Source: Streptomyces sp. L-9-10 (GTDB lineage Bacteria; Actinomycetota; Actinomycetes; Streptomycetales; Streptomycetaceae). Taken from it: a DNA stretch of 64,000 nucleotides. Location: the NCBI RefSeq assembly GCF_004151105.1, contig NZ_PHRF01000161.1, forward strand, positions 1 through 64,000. The letters run 5' to 3'. The stretch's first letter is position 1. The number at the start of each line of letters is the position of its first letter. Shown in pieces: positions 8,295 through 17,000 of this stretch. Both the position numbers and the translations under genes were made by a program. The notes below the pieces were generated by a model. The model was not told the origin of the DNA and did no database searches. It was given only the letters and a program-made list of their open reading frames with translations.

Positions 8295-8334
8295 CATAGG
8301 TACCTATGCATCCTATAATACATAGGTACCTATA
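8295..8334. promoter_or_regulatory. Twin MarR operators flanking a bidirectional -10 element
   Basis: CATAGGTACCTATG (8295-8308, perfect palindrome) and CATAGGTACCTATA (8321-8334) lie 26 bases apart centre to centre. Between them is TATAAT at 8314-8319 on the plus strand, and the complementary strand reads TATTAT at 8320-8315. Transcription of the MarR gene would start inside the second operator, about 20 bases before its ATG. A repressor bound at both sites would close both promoters. Confidence 0.75.
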
Positions 8335-8347
8335 CGATGTGTACGTG

Positions 8348-8794
8348 ATGCTTCCAACTCCGAGTTCGCCGCCCGCTTCCCTGGTCAACACCGCCGCCCG
8401 CGTGCTCGCCCGGCTCAACGACCGCCGGCTGCGACCGCTCGGACTGAGCTTCGGACAGATGCCGGTGCTGGCCGCATTGGCAACGGGAGGCCCGCTCCCC
8501 CAGAAGGAGCTGGTCCGGCTGGCCCGGATCGAACAGCCGTCCATGGCCCAGCTGCTGGCACGCATGGAGCGCGACGGACTGGTCGAACGCGCACCCGATC
8601 CCGACGACCGGCGCGTGAGCCTGATTTCACTGACCGACGAGGGCGCGGCGAAGCTGCCCCAGGCCCGCTCGGCACTCCTGGACACCAACAACCGGGCACT
8701 CGACGGCTTCAGCGCCCAGGAGATCGAGACCTTGCAGAGTCTGCTGCGCAGATTTCTCGCGAATCTCGACAAGGAACTTGCCGATCAGCAATGA
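8348..8794 (+). CDS. MarR-family repressor
   Basis: A 148-residue winged-helix regulator: SLVNTAARVLARLNDRRL, then SFGQMPVLAALA, the recognition region QKELVRLARIEQPSMAQLLARMERDGLVER and the wing DPDDRRVSLISLTDEG. This is the full MarR layout and normal length. The ATG at 8348 is preferred over an upstream ATG at 8306 that would place the operator and TATAAT inside the gene. It is divergent from the two amidohydrolase genes and very probably controls them and itself through the twin palindromes. The ligand is presumably a substrate or product of the amidohydrolases (inference). Confidence 0.85.
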   Translation: MLPTPSSPPASLVNTAARVLARLNDRRLRPLGLSFGQMPVLAALATGGPLPQKELVRLARIEQPSMAQLLARMERDGLVERAPDPDDRRVSLISLTDEGAAKLPQARSALLDTNNRALDGFSAQEIETLQSLLRRFLANLDKELADQQ

Positions 8795-8838
8795 CGCACC
8801 GGCAGCGTCGAGCGCGGCCGGCGCGATACAGCCTTCCT

Positions 8839-8870
8839 CGATGACGTCGCCGCCGGAGGCGACGTCATCG
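8839..8870 (+). terminator. Hairpin terminator after marR
   Basis: A perfect 13-bp stem (8839-8851 with 8858-8870) around a six-base loop, 45 bases after the MarR stop. Confidence 0.7.
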
Positions 8871-8996
8871 CTGTCACCGCCCACCTCAACCCCGTCCGCA
8901 CCCCCGTCGGCCTCGCCGTCCGGCCGGCCCCCGGCCCCCACCGCCGGGCCACGTGGTCCCCAACTGACGCCCAGTTGGTCCCCAGAAGAACGGAAA

Positions 8997-9026
8997 AGGC
9001 GGTACCGGATTTCTCCGATACCGCCT
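8997..9026 (-). terminator. Intrinsic terminator of tRNA-Pro
   Basis: Arms 8997-9004 and 9019-9026 pair over eight bases with partial inner pairing. Read leftward, the stem is followed by TTTT at 8997-8994, a conventional intrinsic terminator 18 bases beyond the tRNA 3' end. Confidence 0.7.
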
Positions 9027-9043
9027 ACGACCTGCGAAAACGC

Positions 9044-9120
<77 letters not shown>

Positions 9121-9258
9121 ATGCCCGTCTGACCTGGGGTTTCCCCGGCCCGAACGCGCATGAGAACAATACCGCACTCGGACCGGTGGTCACGAATCCC
9201 TTTCCGGGCGGATCGGGCGCTTGACCTCAAGTGTGGTTGAAGTTGCAGCCTGGATCCT

Positions 9259-9960
9259 ATGACGACGACAGAGATGACCTCCGTAGCGGGATACCAGGAT
9301 CTGAACCGGCTGCTGGCCCTCATGACGGGCGACGAGAAGCACGGACCGGCGGCGACCTCCACGCTGGACGCTCTGTGGGTGCTGTACGACCGGGTCCTGC
9401 GCGTGTCGCCCGGGACCGTCGACGCGCCGGGGCGGGACCGGTTCCTGCTCTCGAAGGGGCACGGGCCGATGGCGTACTACGCGGTTCTCGCCGCGAAGGG
9501 GTTCCTCGCCGAAGAGACGCTTCCCGGCTTCGGCTCGTACGACTCGCCGCTCGGGCATCACCCCGACCGGACCCTGATCCCGGGCGTGGAGATCGGCAGC
9601 GGCTCGCTCGGGCACGGACTGCCGCTCGCCGTGGGCAGTGTGCTCGGGCTCCGTGCGCAGGGGCTCACCGATCCGCGGGTGTGGGTGCTGATCGGCGATG
9701 CCGAGCTGGACGAGGGCAGCAACCACGAGGCGCTCGCCTACGCGGGGCCGGCGGGGCTCGATCAGCTCCACACGCTGGTGATCGACAACGCGTCCGCTAC
9801 CTACGGCTGGCCCGGCGGCATCGCGTCGCGGTTCGAGGCGGCCGGCTGGTCGGCCGAGACCGTCGACGGCAGGGACCACGAGGCGCTGTACGCGGCCTGC
9901 ACCGCGCCGCACGCGGGCCGGCCCCGGGCGGTCGTGGCCCGTGTCGAGCCCAAGTCCTGA
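9259..9960 (+). CDS. Transketolase, N-terminal (TPP-binding) subunit
   Basis: A 233-residue half-transketolase. Visible are LLSKGHGPMAYYAVLA, the histidine-rich turn LGHHPD, SLGHGLPLAVG and the TPP/Mg motif GDAELDEGSNHEALAYA, followed by LVIDNASATYG. The partner half is the next gene. Split transketolases of this size are known in bacteria and often act on specialised sugars rather than in the core pentose phosphate pathway, so I do not assign a substrate. Translation starts at the ATG at 9259. A 112-base spacer with tandem AGCACCCGCC repeats separates the two subunit genes, which is long for genes whose products should be equimolar. Confidence 0.85.
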   Translation: MTTTEMTSVAGYQDLNRLLALMTGDEKHGPAATSTLDALWVLYDRVLRVSPGTVDAPGRDRFLLSKGHGPMAYYAVLAAKGFLAEETLPGFGSYDSPLGHHPDRTLIPGVEIGSGSLGHGLPLAVGSVLGLRAQGLTDPRVWVLIGDAELDEGSNHEALAYAGPAGLDQLHTLVIDNASATYGWPGGIASRFEAAGWSAETVDGRDHEALYAACTAPHAGRPRAVVARVEPKS

Positions 9961-9982
9961 CCCGCCGCGCCACGCCTTCCAC

Positions 9983-10054
9983 CGCTCAAAGCACCCGCCC
10001 GAAGCACCCGCCCGGGGCACCCGCCAAAGCACCCGGGCACAGCACCCGCCCACC
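9983..10054. repeat. Degenerate tandem repeat, AGCACCCGCC type
   Basis: The spacer between the two transketolase genes holds five imperfect copies of a 10-15 base unit containing AGCACCCGCC or GGCACCCGCC. It lies before the ribosome site GAGGGG of the second gene. Confidence 0.6.
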
Positions 10055-10072
10055 GTATCGAGGGGTATTTCC

Positions 10073-10975
10073 ATGGACACCATGCGCGACCGCTTCATCT
10101 CCACCACCTCCCAGCTGCTGGACGACGACCCACGGCTCGCCGTCGTCCTCGCCGAGATCAGCCGGGACGGCTTCGACGCCGCGGAGCGGCGCCATCCGGA
10201 CCGCGTGATCAATGTCGGGATCCGTGAACAGCTGCTGGTCGGGGTGGGCGGCGGGCTCGCCCTCACCGGGCTGCGGCCGATCGTGCACACCTTCGCCAGC
10301 TTCCTGGTCGAGCGGCCCTTCGAGCAGGTCAAGCTGGATTTCGGGCATCAGGGCGTGGGCGGCGTGCTCGTCAGCGCGGGGGCCTCGTACGACTGGCCCG
10401 CGGGCGGCTTCACGCATATGGCGCCCGGTGATGTGGCGCTGATGGACACGCTCGACGGCTGGGCGGTGCATGTGCCGGGCCATCCCGACGAGGCCGAGGC
10501 GCTGCTGCGGCGCGCCGCCGCCGGGGACGGACGGGATTACGTACGGCTGTCCATGCAGAGCAACGAGCGGGCACGGCCGGTGACGGGCACCGGGTTCAGC
10601 ACCGTACGCGAGGGGCGCGCCGGGGTCGTGGTCGCCGTCGGGCCGATGCTGGACAACGTGCTGGCGGCGACGGAGGGCCTGGATACGACGGTGCTGTACG
10701 CGACGACCGTGCGGCCCTTCGACGGCGCGGCGCTGCGCCGGGCCGTCGCGGGCGGTGACGCGGCGGACGTCGTGCTCGTCGAGCCGTATCTCGCCGGCAC
10801 CTCCACCGCCGCGGCCAACGACGCGCTGGCCGAGACCCCGCACCGGGTGCTGGGGCTCGGTGTGGCCCGTCGCGAGCTGCGCCGTTACGGACAGCTGGAA
10901 GAGCATCTGGCCGGGCAGGGCCTCGACGCGCGGTCGCTGCGGGAGCGGATCTCGGGATTCCTGACGCGCCCCTGA
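10073..10975 (+). CDS. Transketolase, C-terminal (PYR and transferase) subunit
   Basis: The 300-residue partner of the preceding subunit. It has the pyrimidine-binding domain with the catalytic glutamate in VINVGIREQLLVGVGGGLAL, then IVHTFASFLVERPFEQVKLD, GGFTHMAPGDVALMDTL, and the C-terminal domain with TTVRPFDGAAL and VVLVEPYLAGTS. Together the two halves equal a transketolase of about 530 residues, shorter than housekeeping enzymes of about 690. The ATG at 10073 is preferred because GAGGGG precedes it by eight bases; the frame extends upstream into the repeat spacer without a credible start. Confidence 0.85.
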   Translation: MDTMRDRFISTTSQLLDDDPRLAVVLAEISRDGFDAAERRHPDRVINVGIREQLLVGVGGGLALTGLRPIVHTFASFLVERPFEQVKLDFGHQGVGGVLVSAGASYDWPAGGFTHMAPGDVALMDTLDGWAVHVPGHPDEAEALLRRAAAGDGRDYVRLSMQSNERARPVTGTGFSTVREGRAGVVVAVGPMLDNVLAATEGLDTTVLYATTVRPFDGAALRRAVAGGDAADVVLVEPYLAGTSTAAANDALAETPHRVLGLGVARRELRRYGQLEEHLAGQGLDARSLRERISGFLTRP

Positions 10976-11195
10976 CACCGCCCCTGGTACCTTCGCGGCG
11001 CTTCGTGGGGCGTGCGTGAGGCGGGCAAGAGGCGTGCGGAGAACCGACCTCGTCCGGATCGGTCCCCCGGAGCGCATCACCTGGCCGCACGAGGCAACCT
11101 TGGAGAGGACCGTGGCCACCGATCCGGGAACGGCCGGCATCGAAGGCGCCACGGAAGACGGACAGAAGCGCAGACCGACAGAAGTGGAGCCTGCC

Positions 11196-11708
11196 ATGAC
11201 CGCGAGCGGTGATCTGCTCATCGACGCCTTCGGCCGTATCCGCGAGACCGTCCACGAGGCGGTGGACGGCCTCTCCCCCGATGAGCTGGCCGTACGGCTG
11301 GACGACGGGGCGAATTCGATCGCCTGGCTGGTCTGGCATCTCACCCGGATCCAGGACGATCACATCGCCGACGCGGCCGGTACGGAACAGGTGTGGATCG
11401 CGCAGGAGTGGTCGGAGAGGTTCGAGCTGCCGTTCTCGCGCCGCTCCACCGGATACGGCCACTCACCCAAGGACGTGTCCTCGCTCGACGGGATCTCCGG
11501 GGAACTGCTCGGCGAGTACCACGACGCCGTTCACGAACGGACGGTGAAGTACCTCGGCACGCTCAAGGACACGGACCTCGGCCGGGTCGTCGACGACGCG
11601 TGGACCCCGGCCGTCACTCTCGGCGTACGGCTGGTCAGTGTCATCTCCGATGATCTCCAGCACGCCGGGCAGGCCGCGTTCATCCGGGGGTGGCTGGAGC
11701 GGCCCTGA
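11196..11708 (+). CDS. DinB-like (DUF664-type) protein
   Basis: A 170-residue four-helix protein of the DinB/DUF664 group, which includes mycothiol- or bacillithiol-dependent thiol transferases. Candidate metal histidines are His48 and His56 in WLVWHLTRIQDDH and His156 in DDLQHAGQ, spaced as in the family. Mycothiol is the thiol of actinomycetes, so a mycothiol-linked detoxification role is plausible but inferred. The ATG at 11196 is preferred (GGAG eight bases upstream); an in-frame start at 11016 would add 60 low-complexity residues. The 3' end overlaps the convergent LysR gene by 29 bases. Confidence 0.75.
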   Translation: MTASGDLLIDAFGRIRETVHEAVDGLSPDELAVRLDDGANSIAWLVWHLTRIQDDHIADAAGTEQVWIAQEWSERFELPFSRRSTGYGHSPKDVSSLDGISGELLGEYHDAVHERTVKYLGTLKDTDLGRVVDDAWTPAVTLGVRLVSVISDDLQHAGQAAFIRGWLERP

Positions 11709-12669
11709 ATCCGGGACAGTCCTGCGTCCTGTCGGCGACGGCTCGGGGCGACGGCCTCCGGGGAACGTCCGGTGCGGGGGTCCGCGTCCCGGAGTGCGTC
11801 AGGTACGACAGCAGCTCCCGTGCGGCCGGGCCGGTGCGCTGGTCCTCCGGAACGGCCGCCGAGACCTCCCAGAGATGGTCCTCCGCACCGGCCAGCGCTA
11901 TGGTCCTCAGCGCCGCGGCCTGCTCCTTGCGGGCGATCGGGCGGGGTACGACCGCGATGCCGAGGCCGTGACCGACCAGGTCGATCAGACTGTGCACGTC
12001 ATTGACCTCCAGGGCGACCCGGCGCTCGATGCGGGCGGCGGCGAAAGCCCGGTCGGTGAGGCCGCGGGCGCCCCAGTCCTCGTGGAAGTCGACGAAGACC
12101 TCGCCACCCAGCTCGGCCCACCCGGCCCTCTCCGCCCCGGCCAGTGGATGATCCGGATGGCAGAGCAGCACCATCGGCTCACTGGCCAGTGGCACCAGTC
12201 GTACCCCCTCGGGCACGGCCCCGGACACGGCGACGAAGGCCAGGTCGAGCCGTCCGTCCGCCACATCGTCCACGAGCGAGGCGGAACCGGCCTGCCGCAG
12301 CCGTACCTCGACCTCGGGGTGCTCCGACCGGAACCGCGCGAGCAGACCGGGTACGTGTACGCCCGCGACGCACTGCTCGGTGCCGACGGACAGGGTGCCG
12401 CGCAGCAGCCCCTGGACCGCCGCGACCGCCTCCCGGCCCGCCCGTACGCTCGCCAGCGCGCGTGAGGCCTCCACGAGCAGGGCGTGGCCGGCGCCGGTCA
12501 GCTCGACGCTCCGGGTGGAGCGGACGAAGAGGCGGGCGCCCAGCTCGCGTTCCAGGGCGCGGACGGATGCCGAGAGTCCCGACTGCGAGACCATCAGACG
12601 CTGGGCGGCCCTGGTGAAGTGGCGTTCTTCCGCGACGGCGACGAAGTATTCGAGGTGTCGGAGTTCCAC
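11680..12669 (-). CDS. LysR-family transcription regulator
   Basis: A 329-residue regulator with the usual winged HTH at the N-terminus: LRHLEYFVAVAEERHFTRAAQRL, VSQSGLSASVRALERELGARLF, RSTRSVELTGAG. A two-lobed effector domain follows (GTLSVGTEQC through LVGHGLGIAVVP), ending in a Pro/Arg-rich tail. The GTG at 12669 places translation at VELRHLEYF, the normal family start; upstream in-frame sequence lies in a repeat region. It is divergent from the aldo/keto reductase gene 215 bases away, which is the most likely target. Confidence 0.85.
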   Translation of the reverse strand: MELRHLEYFVAVAEERHFTRAAQRLMVSQSGLSASVRALERELGARLFVRSTRSVELTGAGHALLVEASRALASVRAGREAVAAVQGLLRGTLSVGTEQCVAGVHVPGLLARFRSEHPEVEVRLRQAGSASLVDDVADGRLDLAFVAVSGAVPEGVRLVPLASEPMVLLCHPDHPLAGAERAGWAELGGEVFVDFHEDWGARGLTDRAFAAARIERRVALEVNDVHSLIDLVGHGLGIAVVPRPIARKEQAAALRTIALAGAEDHLWEVSAAVPEDQRTGPAARELLSYLTHSGTRTPAPDVPRRPSPRAVADRTQDCPGFRAAPATPG

Positions 12670-12688
12670 GACGTACGAGCCTAGACGC

Positions 12689-12729
12689 ACGAGCGGAGAC
12701 GTACGAGCAGGGACGAGCGGAGACGTACG
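12689..12729. repeat. 17-bp direct repeat upstream of the LysR gene
   Basis: ACGAGCGGAGACGTACG occurs exactly at 12689-12705 and 12713-12729, a 24-base period, in the LysR-to-reductase intergenic region. It may be a regulator-binding repeat or simple slippage; the unit contains the palindrome CGTACG. Confidence 0.5.
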
Positions 12730-12884
12730 GGCCTGATCGAGACGATCCGCCGGACGACCCGATTGAGAAACCCGGTCACTCAATGCGTTCGTTTTCTTCT
12801 ATTGGACGCCTCACGGGCCGGCGACGAAGCTGGAGGGTGTCCGCCGGATCCGGCGGACACCGCAGCAGGAAGGTGCGCCACACC

Positions 12885-13742
12885 ATGAAGACTCGCCGCA
12901 TCGGAACCGTCGAGGTCAGCGCGATCGGTCTGGGCGGTATGCCGATGTCGATCGAGGGACGGCCCGACGAGGCCCGGTCCATCGCCACCATCCACGCGGC
13001 GCTGGACGCCGGGGTGACACTGATCGACACGGCGGACGCCTACCACCAGAACGCCAACGACGTCGGCCACAACGAATCCCTGATCGCCAAGGCGCTGGAT
13101 TCCCACAGCCGGGGCTCCGAGGTGCTGGTGGCCACCAAGGGCGGCCATCTGCGTCCCGGAGACGGTTCCTGGACGCTGGACGGCTCCCCCGAGCACCTCA
13201 GGCGCGCCTGTGAGGCGTCGCTCGGGCGGCTCGGCGTGGAGGCGATCGGGCTCTACCAGTTCCACCGTCCCGACCCGGAGGTTCCCTACGAGGAGTCCGT
13301 CGGCGCGCTGCGCGAGCTGCTCGACGAGGGCAAGATCCTTCAGGCCGGTGTCTCCAACGCCGACCCGGATCAGATCCGTTCGGCGCACGAGATCCTCGGC
13401 GGCCGGCTGGCCTCCGTGCAGAACCAGTTCTCGCCGGCGTTCCGGTCCAGCGAGCCCGAGCTCGAACTCTGCGCGGAGCTGGGCGTCGCGTTCCTGCCGT
13501 GGAGTCCGTTCGGCGGGATCAAGCGCGCGGGCGAACTCGGTTCCTCGTACGCCCCGTTCGCCCGGATCGCGGAGGCTCACGGCGTGAGCCCGCAGCGGGT
13601 GTGCCTGGCGTGGATGCTGGCCAAGTCGCCCACGGTTCTGCCGATCCCGGGCTCCAGCCGTCCGGAGACCATCCTCGACTCGGTCGCCGCGGCCGATCTC
13701 GTCCTGACCTCCGCCGAGGTGGCGGAGCTGGACGCGGCGTGA
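12885..13742 (+). CDS. Aldo/keto reductase
   Basis: NADPH-dependent oxidoreductase of 285 residues with the (beta/alpha)8 pattern. Visible are MKTRRIGTVEVSAIGLGGMP, the catalytic aspartate/tyrosine in LIDTADAYH, the lysine in VATKGGH, the histidine in GLYQFHRPDPEVP, SVQNQFSPAF, FLPWSPFGGI and the cofactor-binding end TVLPIPGSSRPETILDSV. It resembles YajO/PdxI-like AKR proteins, but the substrate cannot be read from sequence. The ATG at 12885 follows GGAAGGTG by about ten bases. It is probably controlled by the divergent LysR protein. Confidence 0.85.
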   Translation: MKTRRIGTVEVSAIGLGGMPMSIEGRPDEARSIATIHAALDAGVTLIDTADAYHQNANDVGHNESLIAKALDSHSRGSEVLVATKGGHLRPGDGSWTLDGSPEHLRRACEASLGRLGVEAIGLYQFHRPDPEVPYEESVGALRELLDEGKILQAGVSNADPDQIRSAHEILGGRLASVQNQFSPAFRSSEPELELCAELGVAFLPWSPFGGIKRAGELGSSYAPFARIAEAHGVSPQRVCLAWMLAKSPTVLPIPGSSRPETILDSVAAADLVLTSAEVAELDAA

Positions 13743-13754
13743 CGACACCCGCGT

Positions 13755-13860
13755 TCACGGAAGCACCCGCACCACACGGACCAGACGACTGACCAGACGA
13801 CTGACCGCAGGACTGACGCACGACTGAGCGCACGTCTCGTCACACGTCTGATCCCACGCG
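13755..13860. repeat. Degenerate GACTGACC/GACGACTGA repeats
   Basis: After the reductase gene there are several imperfect copies of short units such as CCAGACGACTGA, followed by CACGTCTCGT and CACGTCTGAT. It looks like decayed simple-sequence DNA with no reading frame. Confidence 0.4.
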
Positions 13861-13865
13861 TCACC

Positions 13866-13898
13866 GACCCGCCCCGGCACGATGGCCCGGGGCGGGTC
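13866..13898 (+). terminator. Hairpin terminator after the aldo/keto reductase gene
   Basis: A perfect 12-bp stem (13866-13877 with 13887-13898) with a nine-base loop, upstream of the ThuA-gene operator. Confidence 0.7.
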
Positions 13899-14015
13899 CG
13901 CCGTATGTCCGGGCGGAACATGGCGGGGAACGGCGCCAACTCCCGTATCACAGTGGGCCCTTCCGACCCATTGACCCCCTGTAACAGGTGAACCTACGCT
14001 GTGCGACGTACTTCG

Positions 14016-14027
14016 GAAAGCGCTTTC
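14016..14027 (+). promoter_or_regulatory. LacI-type operator in front of the ThuA-fusion gene
   Basis: The 12-base palindrome GAAAGCGCTTTC lies 37 bases before the ATG at 14065. The identical palindrome sits at 22681-22692 beside the LacI gene. LacI-family operators have this form, with a central CG in an even palindrome. Exact sharing of the site suggests that this operon belongs to the regulon of that LacI protein. Confidence 0.65.
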
Positions 14028-14064
14028 TAACCCGCAGCTCGGCTCACCAGCACCGGGAGCGCCC

Positions 14065-17000
14065 ATGAGAACACCCTTGAGAACGCCCGCAAGGACGTCG
14101 TCCGTCAGAGCGCCGTCCCCGTCCCCGTTCCGGTCCTCCTCTCCCTTCCTCGTCATCTTCGCGTTACTGGCGCTCGTCCTCGGTCTCGGGCTGGCCACGC
14201 CGCCCCGCGCCGACGCGGCTCCGTACCGCGTCCTGGTCTTCTCCAAGGTCACCAACTTCTCGCACGACTCGATCCCCGCCGGGATCAAGGCAGTCGAGCA
14301 GCTCGGCAGCGAGAACGGGTTCGAGGTGGAGGCCACCAACGACGCCACGGCCTTCACCGCGGACAATCTCGCCCGGTTCCAGGCGATCGTCTTCAACAAC
14401 ACCAACTCCACGCCGGAGAGCGGCGATCTGCTCGACGCCGACCAGCGCTCCGCGCTCCAGGGCTTCGTACGGGCGGGCGGCGGCTGGGTCGGTCTGCATG
14501 CCGCGTCCGCCAGTGAGCGTGACTGGGGCTGGTACGAGGGGCTGGTCGGCGCGATCTTCGACAAGCACCCCGCCGTCCAGACCGGCCGGGTGAAGGTTCT
14601 CGACCAGACCCACCCCTCCACCCAGGGCCTTCCCCAGCTCTGGGAGCGTACGGAGGAGTGGTACAACTGGCGCACCAACCCCACCGGCAAGGTGCACACG
14701 CTCGCCCAGATCAAGGTGAACGACGGCATCGACGGGCTGGACGAGGGCGTCGACCACCCGTGGTCGTGGTGCCAGAACTACGACGGCGGACGCTCCTGGT
14801 TCACCGCGGGCGGGCATGACTCGTCCGCCTTCCAGGAGGACGCCTTCCGTAAGCACCTGCTGGGCGGGATCCAGTGGGCCGCGGGCAACAAGCCCGGCGA
14901 CTGCACCGCCACCAAGACGGGCGCTTTCCAGCGCACCGCGCTGGCCACCAGCGATCTCGCCGACCCCTTCGAGCTGGCCGTCGCCCCGGACCGCAGGGTC
15001 TTCTTCATCCAGCGGACCGGCAAGCTCAAGGTGATCGACCAGACCACGCTCAAGGTCTCGACCGCGATGGACTTCGCGTACACGCCGGAGATGACGAGCC
15101 AGTCCGACGGGCTGCTCGGGCTGGCGCTCGACCCGGATTTCGCGGCGAACAACTGGCTCTATCTGCTGCACTCCGACAAGGTCGAGAAACGGCTCAATCT
15201 GTCGCGCTTCACGGTCACCGGAAACACCGTCGATCCGGCCTCCGAGAAGCGGCTGCTGACCGTTCCGACGCTGCGCGGCGAGGGCCGGGCCAATTCCCAT
15301 ATGGCGGGTTCGATCGCCTTCGACAAGAACGGCGATCTGTATGTCGCGACCGGCGACAACACCGATCCGTTCGCCTCCGACGGCTTCAGCCCGATCGACG
15401 AACGCGACGGACGCCGCGCCTGGGACGCCCAGACGACCGCCGGGAACACCAACGATCTGCGCGGCAAGGTTCTGCGGATCACGCCGGAGGACGACGGCAC
15501 CTATTCCATCCCGGACGGGAACCTCTTCGCGCCGGGTACGGAGAAGACGCGTCCCGAGGTCTACGCGATGGGCATGCGCAATCCGTTCCGTATCACCACC
15601 GACCCCCTGAGCGGCGCCCTGCTGGTGGGGGACTACGGGCCGGACGCGCGGGAGCCCGTGGCCGACCGGGGGCCCGAGGGCACGGTCGAGTACAACAGGA
15701 TCACCGAGGCGGGCAATTACGGCTGGCCGTACTGCACCGGCGACAACACCCCGTTCAATGACTACGACTTCACGACCGGGACCTCGGGCGCGAAATTCGA
15801 CTGCGCCAAGCTGGTCAATGACTCGCCGAACAACACCGGTCTGCGGGAACTGCCCGCGGCCAAGCCGGCGACGGTCTGGTACGCGTACTCCGCCTCGGCC
15901 GACTTCCCCGAACTCGGCGCGGGCGGCGGCGGACCGATGAGCGGTCCTGTCTACGACTACGACCCCGCGAACACCTATCCCTCGAAGTTCCCGGAGTACT
16001 TCGAGGGCAAATGGCTCAACTACGAGCTGACCAGGACCTGGTTCAAGGCATTCTCGTTCCAGCGAGAGGACCAGACCTTCACGGATCCGCGCTTCGATCC
16101 GGCGAAGGCCGGCGATCTCCACTCCATCAACGGTGTCTTCGGCGATCTGAAGTGGAACCAGCCCTTCGACGCCGACTTCGGCCCCGACGGAGCGCTGTAC
16201 GTCATCGACTTCGGGCTCGGCAGCGGTACGGGCCGGGGCGGCAGCAACGAGGGCTCCGGCATCTACCGCATCGACTATGTCGCGGACGGCCGGCTGCCCG
16301 ACGCCAAGGCCACGACGACCCCGGACAGCGGCCCGGCGCCGCTGAAGGTGAAGTTCTCCAGCGAGGGATCGGGGCTGCCGGGCGACAAGCCGGTGACGTA
16401 CGCGTGGGACTTCGACGGCGACGGGACCACCGACTCCACCGAGCCGAATCCGTCCCATGTCTACAGCGACAAGGGCCGGTTCACCGCCCGGCTGACCGTC
16501 ACCGGGCCCGACGGGCTGACCGCGCTCTCCGTCCAGGAGATCACCGTCGGCAACACGAGACCGGTGGTCACCCTCCAACAGCCGCCGAACGGCGGGATGT
16601 TCAGCTTCGGCGACACCATCCCGTTCACCGTGAAGGTGACGGACCGCGAGGACGGCACGACCGGACCGGACGGCCGCATCGACTGCTCGCGCGTGGTCGT
16701 ACAGTCCCAGCTCGGCCATGACAGCCATCTGCATCCGCTGGACAACTACACCGGCTGTACGGGGGAGATCGTCACCGATGCCGGGGACAGCCACGGTCCC
16801 GGACAGAACCTCTACTACGGCATCACCGCGCAGTACGAGGACAAGGGCGCCGAGGGCGTGCCCGCGCTGACGGGCTCGACGTCGCTGACGCTGCGTACGA
16901 CCTTCCGGGAGGCGGAGCACCGTACCGCGACCGGGGGCGCGCACGACGGCACGGTGATCGCCGACCGCGCCGACTCCTCGGGCGGCAAGCGGGTGACCGA

